From positions 219,196 through 283,195 of the forward strand of contig CAJJDN010000114.1 of the NCBI GenBank assembly GCA_905182985.1: 64,000 nt of DNA. The letters are read 5' to 3'. Each line of letters opens with the position of its first letter. Position 1 is the first letter of the stretch. This document shows, piece by piece, positions 38,821 through 52,129 of the stretch. Source of the DNA: Paramecium sonneborni. Lineage: Eukaryota > Ciliophora > Oligohymenophorea > Peniculida > Parameciidae. The position numbers and the translations under genes are program-made. Below the pieces are notes generated by a model, which saw nothing but the letters and a program-made list of their open reading frames with translations, was not told the origin of the DNA and did no database searches.

Positions 38821-39930
38821 AGGTTTACATTATAATATTTTATAAGAGAATCTTACACATTGTAAGATTTGAAATAAAGGCCAATATATAAAGTACTTTG
38901 GAAAGAAAAGAAGAATAATCGACTAAACAGAGATTATAAAAGGATAGATTATTACATAATAAAACAAATGATAATAAAGAGAAGAAGGATGAATGAATTG
39001 CTGATTATGTGGTAATATAAAATGATAATACAGATGTGAAGGAAACAATAGAAGAAATGATATAATAGGAGAAGTTGTATAAGAGATATGTTTATGGATA
39101 AATAAATTAATAAGAGTAAATAAATTAAGGAAAATTGTTATTAGAAGTTTAAAAATACGATTTTAGCTAAAAAATATGATGGATTGAAAATAAAACAATA
39201 AATTTATTAGGTATCATCTTAGAGTATGAGGAATAGAAAGAAATTATTAGAATCATTTTAAAAAATAAAAGCTAAATATAGGATTGAATATTCAAATTTT
39301 ACAATATTTTATAGGAGTAAGATTGAAGAAAGAATTTGATCTTAGAGATATTGGAAGATAATTGTAAGAATTAGAAATAGTTTAATACTGAGAGAATGAG
39401 AAATAGAAGAAAGAAGAATAAAAAGATAAAGCGAAATTAGTTATAGAGAAAGAAATTAAGGATATAAAAATAAATAAAAGAATGATATTCAATAAGAATT
39501 AGAATAAGTAAGTTAATGGTAATAATAAGAATAATTTAAAAGTATTGCAAGTGAATATGTTATGAGGAAGTATAAAATCAAAATGGATTTAAATTAATAG
39601 AAATAAGAAAAATATTAAAAATGATATGATAAATTAAGAAGTGAAAAAATTAATTAAAAGATAGGAATCCATCAATAAAAATTTGTATTTCTGATTCTAT
39701 TTGTCTTAATACAATCTATAATTTTTATGTGAGAGTTATATCGAATGAATATTGAAATTATGTGATGAAAGACATAAATTAAGTTAGATAGTAAATAATG
39801 TCTTTTAAGGAAATAAAGTTTTAGTAGTAGTACCTCTTGAAAATGATAAAAATCTAAATGATATATATTAATTAATTATATTATAAAATAATCATGGAAA
39901 TAAAGGAAACATTTAGTAACCAACTACAAT
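38821..39930 (+). pseudogene. purine-rich region, frame interrupted only by TGA
   Basis: The sequence from the ATG near 37134 (or its copy near 38380) to 39910 is purine-rich on the plus strand, like ciliate exons. One frame has no TAA/TAG problem but is cut by roughly 14 TGA codons and shows no obvious frameshift. It includes LCGNIK and YRCEGNNRRND, and later LCESYIE-ILKLCDERHKL. In this base composition that many TGAs is about what chance gives, so I do not call a gene. Confidence 0.25.
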
Positions 39931-40908
39931 ATGGAATTTCAATAATAACAATTCGATGTTGAATTTGTTCATGGGAAAAGGTGTTTAAATAACATTGAAT
40001 ACTATATAAAATGGGTTGGGTATTCTAAATCAGAATCAACTTGGGAACCAGAAATTGCTTTTGATGGTATTTCCAATTAATTGATCACCAGATTTGAAAG
40101 ATGCCAAAATTATAAAAATTATCATACCAAAATTTATAAAGCTAATAGTCACATTAAAATTAGAGTTCATATCATGAATAAAGGATGTTAAGTATATAAG
40201 AAATTCACATCTGAAAATAAATATGCTCTTTTAGCTTAAAGCAATAAAACAGAAAGTAATGGTTAGAATTACAAACATTAATAAGAAACTAATCATTCAA
40301 GAAATTATGAAAGTACTTTAATACCTTCACATTTTATAGATAGAAATGATGAAAAAGAAGATTATGATTTCTATATCAGAAGAGGTAGAGGTAGACCAAG
40401 AAAGAGTGAAACTGATAGAGAGTTCTTATCTTATAAAAATGATTATAAAATAGAAGCTTAAAAATATTAATAGAAGTAATATCCTTTACCAATTGCAGAA
40501 TAATGTTCTTTTAAATATGGTTAATATAAAACAGAAAAAGAATTTATTTAAGAAATGCTTATGATGATTAAAAAAAAAGAATAGAAGAAAAAAAGAGATG
40601 AAGAAGTTATCATATATAAACCATAAGCATCTTTACCTCCTGGATATAAAAGTCAATATACAGATTTACCAAAGTTTAATTTACTTAATCAGAAATATTA
40701 TGATAAGAATTCTAAATGTTAGGTAAGTGATGGTAAAATACCATTAGAATGCATAAATTCTCATCATCTTATGTAAAATAAGCATCTTGTATTTAAATGT
40801 AAAGATAATGATGAATAAGTTTGCTATTTTGATTTTGATACTCTTAAATCTTATTATCCTACATTACTCCTTGATTATTTATGCATATATTCCATCTGGA
40901 AAAAATGA
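39931..40908 (+). CDS. chromodomain protein with AT-hook
   Basis: An intronless frame of 325 aa. It begins at once with a chromodomain (QFDVEFVHGKRC, YYIKWVGYSKSESTWEPEI), with the aromatic and Trp-Glu-Pro signature. Residues about 140-150 carry an AT-hook, RRGRGRPRKSE. The remainder is Lys/Gln-rich with PQASLPPGYKSQY and a C-terminal segment with C-rich pieces (HLVFKCKDNDEQVCYFDFD). Chromodomains bind methylated histone H3; in ciliates such proteins take part in heterochromatin and DNA elimination, but which process applies here is unknown. The identical copy at 41308-42285 is the assembly repeat. Confidence 0.85.
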
Positions 40909-40963
40909 ATTCATTATTTATAATATTTTTAATATATTTAACTTAATTGCTTAATCTATATAA

Positions 40964-41161
40964 ATGGGTTGTAAAGAATCAAAATAGACATAAATATTTT
41001 CTAGCCTTCAATTAAATGAACCCACTAAATCCCTTATATTGTTAACTTAAGGAGATGAGTAATCTTAGGTCAACGTCTTTGATGATTAAAGAAAGCTAAG
41101 CAATCAATTAAGAATGTCATAAAATACAATTTTATAAAGAAGAACCACCTCATCTAAGTGA
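40964..41161 (+). CDS. 65-aa N-terminally acylated small protein (predicted)
   Basis: A compact frame starts MGCKESKQTQIFSS: Gly2 and Cys3 form a likely dual myristoyl/palmitoyl signal (established consensus MGCxxS), so membrane-inner-leaflet attachment is predicted. The rest is polar, ending QRRTTSSK. It lies 55 bp after the chromodomain gene's stop on the same strand. The family is unknown. It is repeated at 42341-42538. Confidence 0.5.
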
Positions 41162-41307
41162 ATCATACTTTATATTATCTATCATATTGTGATTTCTATT
41201 TTTACTTAAGAATTCATATTGATTTTTAAATAAATAAATTCAAAATGAAATTTATAGATATATAAAATTGATCATTATTATTATTATTATGTNTAACCAA
41301 CTACAAT

Positions 41308-42285
41308 ATGGAATTTCAATAATAACAATTCGATGTTGAATTTGTTCATGGGAAAAGGTGTTTAAATAACATTGAATACTATATAAAATGGGTTGGGTAT
41401 TCTAAATCAGAATCAACTTGGGAACCAGAAATTGCTTTTGATGGTATTTCCAATTAATTGATCACCAGATTTGAAAGATGCCAAAATTATAAAAATTATC
41501 ATACCAAAATTTATAAAGCTAATAGTCACATTAAAATTAGAGTTCATATCATGAATAAAGGATGTTAAGTATATAAGAAATTCACATCTGAAAATAAATA
41601 TGCTCTTTTAGCTTAAAGCAATAAAACAGAAAGTAATGGTTAGAATTACAAACATTAATAAGAAACTAATCATTCAAGAAATTATGAAAGTACTTTAATA
41701 CCTTCACATTTTATAGATAGAAATGATGAAAAAGAAGATTATGATTTCTATATCAGAAGAGGTAGAGGTAGACCAAGAAAGAGTGAAACTGATAGAGAGT
41801 TCTTATCTTATAAAAATGATTATAAAATAGAAGCTTAAAAATATTAATAGAAGTAATATCCTTTACCAATTGCAGAATAATGTTCTTTTAAATATGGTTA
41901 ATATAAAACAGAAAAAGAATTTATTTAAGAAATGCTTATGATGATTAAAAAAAAAGAATAGAAGAAAAAAAGAGATGAAGAAGTTATCATATATAAACCA
42001 TAAGCATCTTTACCTCCTGGATATAAAAGTCAATATACAGATTTACCAAAGTTTAATTTACTTAATCAGAAATATTATGATAAGAATTCTAAATGTTAGG
42101 TAAGTGATGGTAAAATACCATTAGAATGCATAAATTCTCATCATCTTATGTAAAATAAGCATCTTGTATTTAAATGTAAAGATAATGATGAATAAGTTTG
42201 CTATTTTGATTTTGATACTCTTAAATCTTATTATCCTACATTACTCCTTGATTATTTATGCATATATTCCATCTGGAAAAAATGA
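41308..42285 (+). CDS. chromodomain/AT-hook protein, second copy (assembly repeat)
   Basis: Same frame as 39931-40908, offset 1377, with no difference noticed. It is probably the same locus assembled twice. Confidence 0.6.
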
Positions 42286-42340
42286 ATTCATTATTTATAA
42301 TATTTTTAATATATTTAACTTAATTGCTTAATCTATATAA

Positions 42341-42538
42341 ATGGGTTGTAAAGAATCAAAATAGACATAAATATTTTCTAGCCTTCAATTAAATGAACCC
42401 ACTAAATCCCTTATATTGTTAACTTAAGGAGATGAGTAATCTTAGGTCAACGTCTTTGATGATTAAAGAAAGCTAAGCAATCAATTAAGAATGTCATAAA
42501 ATACAATTTTATAAAGAAGAACCACCTCATCTAAGTGA
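42341..42538 (+). CDS. 65-aa MGCKESK protein, second copy (assembly repeat)
   Basis: Same frame as 40964-41161, offset 1377. See that entry. Confidence 0.45.
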
Positions 42539-42658
42539 ATCATACTTTATATTATCTATCATATTGTGATTTCTATTTTTACTTAAGAATTCATATTGAT
42601 TTTTAAATAAATAAATTCAAAATGAAATTTATAGATATATAAAATTGATCATTATTAT

Positions 42659-44739
42659 TATTATTATGTAGCCTTAGCACAATTCTTGGTTATTCTAAAA
42701 GATCTATATTATTTCTAAAATTATTATTATTATTATAATTATTATTTTCCTTCAGAAGTATTTCTATGCTTATTATTTTCTTGAGATACCTATCTTTAAT
42801 TAGAATTCTTTTATATTTCAGGTAATTTATCTAATTTTTAAGATTAGAATTAAAGTGTTTGTTTTTATAATTTGAGTTCTTATTAAATAGGTTTTCTAGG
42901 AAATTGTTATTTGGTTTATTACTGTTCATTTTATTCTAAATTATCTCTAACATGATTAGTTTTAATATAATCATAAAAAGATTTCAAAGTTCTTTATATA
43001 TTTTCTTTATTATTAATATTCCTATAGTAAAATAGAAATGAATATACTTAAGTACTTTTCTTAAGAAAGTATCAAATCTAAAATGCATGACTTTCATAAT
43101 ATTATAAGCAAGAAACATTTTAAGATTTGGTAGAGTCTTAAATTAAGAATCAGGTATTCTGCTACAAGGATTAATTAAATTAACATCAAGAAATGCTAAG
43201 ATAATGGCTTGTCCAACTTATTCATAATCATTAATTGTATAGAAATATGTCTTATTGGTTGTACCTTATTGAGATATTCCTAAAACAATTTATTCATCAA
43301 TTATTTCATTTCCATAGGTATATTAAATATCTAAATTAGAAATGAATGTTAAAACCTTCTGAATCAGATAGATAAGTAGATTTAGGTAAGATATTAGTAA
43401 TTTTGCCTGAATTATAATTGCATTCAACAGTATAAGAATGAATGATATTAGTTTCTTTATATAATGCTACTCTTCCACTTCCTTCTTTACTTAATCCATC
43501 TCCTTTATCAGCAGAATACATATTTTTTTCAGTAAAATTGCATCCATCATAATCAAATATTTCAGAATAGAGTGTCAATAACTTTGGTATTAGACAATTC
43601 TATGTATGCATATATAAATTTGGTAATTGATTTCCAAATACAAAGATTCCTTTATGACCTGCATGAGCATGAAGATCAACATAAGCATAAAATCTATCAG
43701 TATTATGTAATCTTAATATATATTCTTTAATTGCATAAATAGTAGGATGATCATTTAAACTTGGGTTCAAATAATAACGATTCAAATTCTAACATAATGA
43801 ATCAGTTCTATAATGACCTCTATAAACTCCATCTGGATTTATTATAGGAACAATAACCCAAACAAATTCATTTCTTGCTACTTCTGCTGCCTTATCATTA
43901 GGATTCAATAAGAATTTAATTATTCCATTTAATACATGAGATCCTGGTAATTCTCCTGGATGTACTCTTGCTGATATAAATATGTATTTCTTTTTAAATC
44001 TAATTTTAATATATTGATCTTATTTACACTAAAGGTCTACTTTCTGATGTCTCTGGAAATACATTATTTATAACATCTTCTACTCTATTTGTTGAATTAT
44101 TATTGCTTGTTATTGTTAACAAATGGATTGGTCTTCGCTCTTTAGAATATCCCAAAACATTCTATTTTATATACACATCTTTTATTTACTATCTTCCTTA
44201 TTATATCATTTATTATATGAATTACTATGTATTTATAATATTTACTTCATTATCCTTATTTGACCAAGGATAAGTAAATGCAAAATAAACTTTCTAATTA
44301 CTTTAAAATAAATGCTGGAATGTAACTTCAAATAACCCATCTGGTAACAATCGGTATTAACAAGGATATCTTACTCTTTGCCACTCATTGCTTGTCTTAA
44401 ATACAGGTTGCATTCCATCTTTAAACAGTCCAATCTCAAATTGTTTTTCATTACTACTTAATTTTGCATATTCGATATCACAAATGTAACCAAACTTGCG
44501 TTATCCATTCCTTCTACTGAAAAATAAAACCAAGTTCTATATGTTGCAATCTTCCCATTTATTCCTGTATCGTTACAAATCGTTAATATATACTAAAATA
44601 CTAAATCTTACACATTTACTTTATTATATGATTCCTTTCTCACAGATTTCAAATTTCCAGAATCAAATTAACTACTAAACGTTACATCTCCTATTGTCTC
44701 TACTATTTAAGATGGATAATAATCAATATCATAATCCAT
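42659..44739 (-). CDS. AGBL5: AGBL5/CCP5-like tubulin deglutamylase (M14 carboxypeptidase)
   Basis: The protein starts [10 protein letters not shown] and soon has FSSQFDSGNL, the N-terminal signature of cytosolic carboxypeptidases. The M14 zinc site is present: HPGE (first His and Glu), later [17 protein letters not shown] (third ligand His), with substrate-binding RGHYRTDS and NLNRYYLNP typical of the CCP5 branch. The catalytic Glu is in [11 protein letters not shown]. Introns of 25 and 26 nt were placed near the 3' end, and more lie upstream. The C-terminal 120 residues are Gln-rich and polar, ending in a run of Gln coded by TAA. CCP5 removes branch-point glutamates from tubulin, which fits a ciliate cell. 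The stop is TCA on the plus strand at 42659. Confidence 0.85.
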
Positions 44740-45038
44740 TTTTTATATTTATTATATATTTTTATATCAAAATCATATATAATATTCAATTCATTATATA
44801 TATATGTATTTCTAAATCTATTCTGTCAATTACATTATATCAGTTTTGTTTTAAATCATAATTGTTTTTATTAATCTATTTATTATTCACAAATATTATT
44901 ATATATATTATTATTATATTCTACTATTAGATATTAAATACATTTTTATCTATTATAATAGTGAATTCTCAAAATATTAAGAATATCTTTAACTTGTAAT
45001 TTATAAATATTTTTACCTTTTTATTTATTTCAAATATA

Positions 45039-46005
45039 ATGGATTCTAAAATAGGGAAAACATTTAAATTAACCAAGAAATTAGGAAGTGGAGCATTTGG
45101 AGAAATATTTCATGGAATAAATGTAAATGAATGCAATTTAAAGTCTATATTAGCTTAAAAATAATATAGAAGTAGCTATAAAATTAGAACCAATTAGCGC
45201 CAAACATCCATAACTTTACTATGAAGCTAAACTATATTAACATCTTAGTTAAGATAATGCTTCTGTAGAAAAAGGAATTCCCTAAGTCTATTATTGTTCA
45301 ACAGAAGGAGATTATAATATTATGGTAATGGATTTATTGGGACCTTCTCTTGAAGAATTGCTTACTCAATGTCAACGAAAATTTTCATTAAAAACTGTTC
45401 TTATGCTAGTAGACTAAATGATTACTAGAGTAGAATTCATTCATTCTAAAGATTTTCTTCATAGAGATATAAAACCTGATAATTTTTTAATGGGCTTAGG
45501 TAAAAGAGCATAAACATTATTTATGATTGATTTTGGATTAGCTAAAAGATTTATTACAAGAGATGGATCTCATATCCCTTATAGAGAGAAAAAGAATTTA
45601 ACAGGAACTGCAAGGTATGCATCAATTAATACTCATCTTGGATTAGAATAAAGTAGAAGAGATGATTTAGAAAGTATTGGATATGTTTTAATATATTTTT
45701 TAAAAGGAACACTTCCTTGGTAAAATTTAAAAAACAATAACAAAAAAGATAAATATGAAAGAATTATGGAATCCAAAATTGCTACTAGTATTGAATTATT
45801 ATGTTCAGGAACACCTATAGAATTTTAATAATATCTTAAATATTGTAGGAACTTGTAATTTAATGAAAAACCAGATTATGACTATTGTAGATCACTCTTT
45901 CGAGATTTATTCTAAAAATAACGATTTGTTTTAGATTATTAATATGATTGGACTTAAAAAAGAATAGAATAAAACAATTTATAATAGTAAACAATCTAAT
46001 AATGA
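45039..46005 (+). CDS. casein kinase 1 family protein kinase
   Basis: The predicted protein is 311 aa with one 31-nt intron after residue 29. The full kinase set is present: [33 protein letters not shown], catalytic loop [20 protein letters not shown], and the CK1-specific [29 protein letters not shown] in place of APE. It ends soon after the catalytic domain (YDWTQKRIEQNN), as in short CK1 isoforms. It is a Ser/Thr kinase; ciliates have many CK1 paralogs. The start is the first ATG and leads directly to the kinase core. Confidence 0.93.
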
Positions 46006-46051
46006 TAAAAGTGAGTATATAGTTATATTTATATTATAATTTGTAAATTAA

Positions 46052-46798
46052 ATGGCAAGTTTAACATAAATGACAGGGTTTTTTACAAAACAAAGAAAAA
46101 AAAATAAGACTTTTAAAATTTCTTATTTCTTTGTTGACTCTTATGGCACAATGTATTACCTTTCAAATCTCGCGCAATTAAACTATTATATTAAAAATAG
46201 TAATAGTGAATTAGATGTATTAAAAGAAATTATTTAGATAATCTCTAAATTAGAAAGTTCTAATGCTATATCTAAAATGTCTATATAAAATTGTAGAATC
46301 TCTGGAATCAAAACATTATAAGCATATGATAATGTACCATTTTATCATCGTCAGCATTTTGAACTTTAGATTTCTTAAAAAAATGTTATCAAAGTCCTTC
46401 AAGTATATTCAACTATTGAAGATGACATTGATATATTATAAGATGTAATCAAATAAGGATCATAAAAATAAAGACCTGTTTAATAGTTACTATTAAATTC
46501 AGAAATTGAAAAAAAAAATGCATTTATTGAAGAAATTTTGAATTTCTTAAAAAAATATGAAGGAGAAACTATAAATGTTAATGCAAACGAAATATAATAA
46601 GATAGCAAATTATATTATACAGGCTAAATTGTAGATGGAAAACCAGAAGGATAAGGAACCTTATTTTATAATTTAGAAGGAATTCATTATAAAGGAACCT
46701 TTTAAAATGGTAAAAAACATGGTGTTGGCTATATAGCAAACAGTAATCTAGATTAAATTGATTGTGAATTCGAAAATGATATATTAACTGGTATTTGA
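46052..46798 (+). CDS. MORN-repeat protein
   Basis: An intronless frame of 248 aa, 46 bp after the CK1 stop. The N-terminal 170 residues are helical and of unknown type (YFFVDSYGTMYYLSNLAQ near the start). The C-terminal part has two to three MORN units: YYTGQIVDGKPEGQGTLFY, HYKGTFQNGKKHGVGYI. MORN proteins often act at membranes, cortex or basal bodies. Localisation here is not shown by sequence. Confidence 0.7.
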
Positions 46799-46831
46799 TA
46801 GTTTTTATTTTTAAATAAATTTTTAATCAAT

Positions 46832-48073
46832 TCAAACTGTAATCTCTTCTTATTAAACTTAACTCTAAGATACCATCATAAGATTAGCCATTCCTGCATT
46901 CATTAAACTTATTGATAATTTAGCCTTCTCTTTTCTAACCATTTTTAATTATTAATTTAATTTCTAAATTTCTTCATCTTTGTTAATCAAATTTGATTTT
47001 AAATTATCATTTTCTATTTCTCTTTATATCATTATCTCTTAATGTTCTTTTAAAGATGTCTAACTTATTTATGTTTGTATTAATTATTATTAAATCATCT
47101 AGTTTTTAATCTTTAAAGTTTCAATTTAGTTTTCTTTTTCTTATATTGTAACATTTTTGCTATCTAACTCCAAGACTAATTGTTTATATTCAAATGTTTC
47201 TTTTACATTTATCTAATTTAATTTAAAATAATATTTTACTTTTATCTACTATTATAAATGCAATGAATTTTATTTTATTTTCTCTTATTGTTCTATCTAT
47301 ACAATTTTATTTTATGCTTCCTTCAAGATTTTCTATTATGTTTAATCATTCTAAATAAATTATGTAATTTTAAACTCAAGATCTTAGATTGTTTATTTGT
47401 AAATAGTTATCTATGTAAAATATGCATTAATTTCTTTTTCCTTCTATTCTAAAATAGTATTAATTTGTTATGATAAATCATTATTTTTTTCTTCAGTTTT
47501 CTAACTAATTGAAAGAATTTCATTCATTTTCTACATCAATTAATTAAGTTCTTTTTTTTTCTATTCTAATTGATTCTCAAAATATTCTACAGTCTTCTCT
47601 TTATCTAAACTTTATTAAGTTTTATTGATTGAAAATTATTTTGATTTTAGGTGAGTTATTTCTTCATTTAACTATAAATTTTATTCCGAAAATAACTAAT
47701 TTTATTAAATTAAGTTGTTGTTTTCATTTTAAAGTTCTTAGGTTTTCTTTTATAAAATTGTAATTTTATCAGTATATTATCTAACTAAAAGTTCTTATTC
47801 TTTCATTAAGGTTTCAATCATAGTTTCATAATTCCTTTTTGAAGAATGTGTTTAAATTATTTATTAACTTTGTGCAACATTTTTGTTATTATTATAAATT
47901 TTAAATGGTTCCACACAACTAGAACAAGCAACTTGTTATAAAAGTTAAGTTTTTGGAGCATTAGTTTAATTATGAACTACTAAACTCTATAATATAGAAG
48001 GTATAGGAGAGACTTGACTTTTTATAGGACTATCTGATGATTTAATTTCTATAAGGGAATCTAATTTTGCCAT
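46832..48073 (-). CDS. coiled-coil protein, unknown family
   Basis: The 1242-nt span is a single frame of about 413 codons. The N-terminal 80 residues are Ser/Pro-rich (SSDSPIKSQVSPIPSILQSL) with a Cys pair (VACSSCVEP). From about residue 90 on it is a long coiled coil of Leu/Gln/Lys/Glu heptads, ending in an uncharged patch, LMNAGMANLMMVS. It is convergent with the MORN gene, the stops being about 30 bp apart. It could be a structural or centrosomal protein; no specific family is recognised. Confidence 0.6.
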
Positions 48074-48600
48074 TAAACAACTGGCATCTCTAATTTGGTA
48101 TTTTTATGATTTTTTACTTAGAGTAAGAGTATATTTCATCTTAATTTTGTTTGAAAATAGGAGTTTCTCTTGTTGGAAGTATGTTGTTTACTTATTTAAG
48201 TGGTATCAATGGAATATTTTATTATACAGATTTCTTTAATATTTAAGTTGGATGTTGCTAAGTGAGCAAATTTGATTCTATTTGATATGTTATTCTATTT
48301 TACATTAGATGTATTTAGGAGATTATTTAGAATTCAAAGAAGAGGTAGATTTCACATATTTAGTTATCCGTTGATTTTCCATTAAATAATTATTTTTAAT
48401 GACTAACAGTTAGTAAACTTAACTCTTTAAAAATACTATCTTTACTCTATTTAGTCTATAATATAATTAAAAATTTATAAAATAATTCCATAATTCTCTC
48501 ATTGAAATACAACTGGTACATTCTGATAAGTATTATTTGAATTATTTCGTCAAATTTCATTTTACGTTAAAAATTTTTATGAAATTAATTAATAATTAAA
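48074..48600 (+). pseudogene. sugar-transporter (MFS) remnant
   Basis: At 48154-48240 one plus-strand frame reads IGVSLVGSMLFTYLSGINGI followed by FYYTDFFN, which matches the Q-x-SGINAIxYYS helix-7 signature of sugar-porter family MFS transporters. TGA follows soon after in that frame, and a basic piece (RIQRRGRF) appears further on in another frame. There is no other transporter helix around it, so it is a small leftover of a transporter gene. Confidence 0.45.
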
Positions 48601-49344
48601 ATGAATACTAATATAAATTAAAGACCACCAGCACCAAAATTTAATTGGAATATAAATGATCATTCATCATCAGAAGATACAAAAACCTAAATTTCATTAT
48701 AAAAATCAGACATAAGACGATAAAAATAAGTAAATCTATAAGTTGATGAAATGCTTGCTCACTTAACTCATAACAATATTTTAAAAGGAATAAATATTGA
48801 GAATATCAAACATAAATCAATTGAACTACTAGATAATTAGATGATTGAGAAAGTAAAATCAAAAAAATATTAATCAATAGCTTGCGCATTGATTATTTAA
48901 TCTTTAAGAATTCTTCTAATCCCTTTGAGAATTAAAGAAATCGTTTAAGCATTAGGTTGTGATGAAAAACAAGTGCGCAAGATATTGATAACACTTAATT
49001 AAGTAAAACCTTTCGATCAGGATGCCTTTACTTTACAGTACATGACCAGAATTTGTGTTGCTTTAGGATTTAATCAGAGATTTTAAACACTATGTAGATT
49101 CTTCTATACATATTTAAAGAATCAAAATTTAGTATAAGGGGAGCATGAACATGTCATTGCTTCTTCATTGGTTAAATTAACTGGAGATTTTCTATTTCGA
49201 GAAAAGGGAGGCATTAATTTGAATATAATTTCTGTGAATGCTGGATGTTGCGAAATTTCACTCAAAAATCTACTCTAAAAGTTACAACCACATAATCAAT
49301 TAATGACAGAACAAGCTTATGAGTTTTACAGAAGAAACTTTTGA
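48601..49344 (+). CDS. TFIIB-like cyclin-fold protein
   Basis: An intronless frame of 247 aa. After a polar leader (QRPPAPKFNWNIND) come two cyclin-like five-helix repeats. The first contains SIACALIIQSLRILLIPLRI and KEIVQALGCDEKQVRKIL, which is the TFIIB/BRF spacing (IA-A-L-I-ACR ... KEI ... V-KK-I). The second contains VIASSLVKLTGDFLF and NAGCCEISLKNLL. No N-terminal zinc ribbon is seen, so it is a TFIIB-related protein or a divergent paralog rather than canonical TFIIB. Confidence 0.6.
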
Positions 49345-49557
49345 ATAATACACATTTTCTATTTTGTAATTAATATACATATATAATAACCTAATCTCAT
49401 AATAAATTTTGTATTAGAATTTTTGATTTTTGAGTATCTTTTTTAAATAATCAATTAATTCTAGAAACATTCTTATATTAATATATTTTAAAAATATATA
49501 ATATTTACATAATATTATAATAAGGAAAATTGAGAATTCACATAATTAAATCAAGAA

Positions 49558-50919
49558 TCATTTTTTAGTAAATTTGAGTTTTACAATTTATTATTCAACT
49601 TAATGTTAATTTAAAAAAGAAATATGTTTAAATGACTTTTTTGCTAATCCTTTAATTAATGGTTCAATAGTTCTATCTTCACCAACTTTCTCTGTTTAAT
49701 AGAGTGATATTTCATCATCTTGGTCTTCTTCTTTGATTGATTCTGAACTCATTTTTTGATGTTACATTTTTTTAAATTTGCTTGTCTAACTCTGAAAGAG
49801 TGATTATTAAGTTTTTTCTTGTAAATTCATATGGAACAAAGGATATGAAAGTTCTTTTTCTGTATATCCATTAGTCTGAATAATTTTTCTAAATAATTGC
49901 TTAAATTTTTCATAATCTTATGGATAATCGTTAGCATTACTAGTCTTTACAAGATGTAAAAAATGAATAAATTCAAATGGAGCAAATTTAAAAGCAATTT
50001 CAGGAATAATTGATATTTTAACACTCTCTAACTTTTTAAGTTTAAGTCCTTTATTTTCAGCTTCAATTTAAAAAACGTTAGAGTTAGAAGCATAAATAAG
50101 TAAAATGTATGCTAAAGATTCTAGATCATCTTTTGGTGTAGGAACTAAATAATGAATTATGAGTTACTTTAATTAAGATGTTGATTTACACTTGAGTATT
50201 TATTGAGAAAATATTTGTTTGAATTTAATTTGTAATTTTCATTAACCATTAATGATCCATGTTATTTTTTAAATTTACAAGCATATTTAAAATCACTTAA
50301 TAAAATTTCATTGCCAGTTGTTGAAAGTAATAATTTTTTTGGTCTTATATTACGATGAACAATTTGATATTTATGAATAACTTCTAAACAAGTAAGCTAA
50401 GAATAAAATATTGTTATGATACTGCTTAAATAGCAATCAAACATAAAATTGATAATGGTATATTTCTAGATAAATAATTGTATATAAGTTTAATAGAAGG
50501 ACCATGTCTTTCCATAATTTAGTAATGATATTTCGATCCTTTAATCACTTACTCTCCATATTTGATAAGAAAGGGAACACAATTGACTATATTAGGAAAT
50601 GATTTCGTTACAGTCTTTTAATCTAATTAGAAACTAAAGTTCTGGAATAGCCTCATTTTATTAAGTTTATCTAGAGTATTACAGTAAAATATACTTCTTC
50701 ATTTTAATCAGATAATATTTCTCCTAGTGGTTAAATTAATTGATATCATTAGACTATTCTTGTTTAATCGCTAACTATCTTTTAACTTTATCATTTATTA
50801 CCTAAAAAAAGGTTATACTGTTATCCTTTATAAATATTCTTCACTATCACATATTTTTAATCAACAACAACTCTACTAATTGTTTCAGTGGTACTTCTAG
50901 TTTATGATGTACTCAGCAT
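49558..50919 (-). CDS. CK1-like pseudokinase
   Basis: It starts MLSTSQTRSTTETISRVVVD. CK1 landmarks are visible: LAIKQE (VAIK), MERHGPSIKLIYNYLSRN (the GPSL segment), and after a 26-nt intron LEVIHKYQIVHRNIRPKK. The DFG position reads LLSDFKYA, and later PTPKDDLESLAYILL matches the CK1 helix-F RRDDLESLGY. The catalytic Asp of HRD is Asn and the Gly of DFG is Lys, so it is probably catalytically dead. The N-lobe exons near 50700-50860 were hard to join; a further intron or a small lesion is possible. The C-terminus is acidic (KEEDQDDEIS). Confidence 0.6.
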
Positions 50920-51290
50920 TTAATAATAATTATTAAATATTCAAAAAGAATGTTTATTCAGATTTAATAAATATAATCTGATTGAAATGTGTAAACATCA
51001 TTTTAGTATGTTTTTCTTATTATTTTAGGCATTTTATTTAATTATAATTATTATACGAATTTTGTTTATTTAATATTATATATTTTTTAAAATGCAGCAA
51101 TTATTAATTATTTAATTATCAAACAATTTAATGTTTTTTCAATTCATAATATGAATAAATAATAAAAAATAAATCAAATGTGTTGTTGATTATAATATTT
51201 CATTAAATTTCTTAATTGATTGAATATTATCACATTTTATTTAATTTTTAAATCTAATAAGTTAATAAATTGTAATTAAATAATTAAATT
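50920..51290. other. divergent intergenic region
   Basis: It separates the divergent starts of the pseudokinase and triosephosphate isomerase genes. It is AT-rich and I see no gene. It must hold both promoters; I recognise no defined motif. Confidence 0.5.

Positions 51291-52129
<839 letters not shown>

Larger units (their letters stand above)
39917..42669. repeat. unmerged contig overlap around N at 41293
   Basis: Bases 39917-41292 (1376 nt) recur at 41294-42669 after a single N. Both copies contain the whole chromodomain gene and the 65-aa gene. The second copy runs on into the AGBL5-like gene. Confidence 0.85.
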
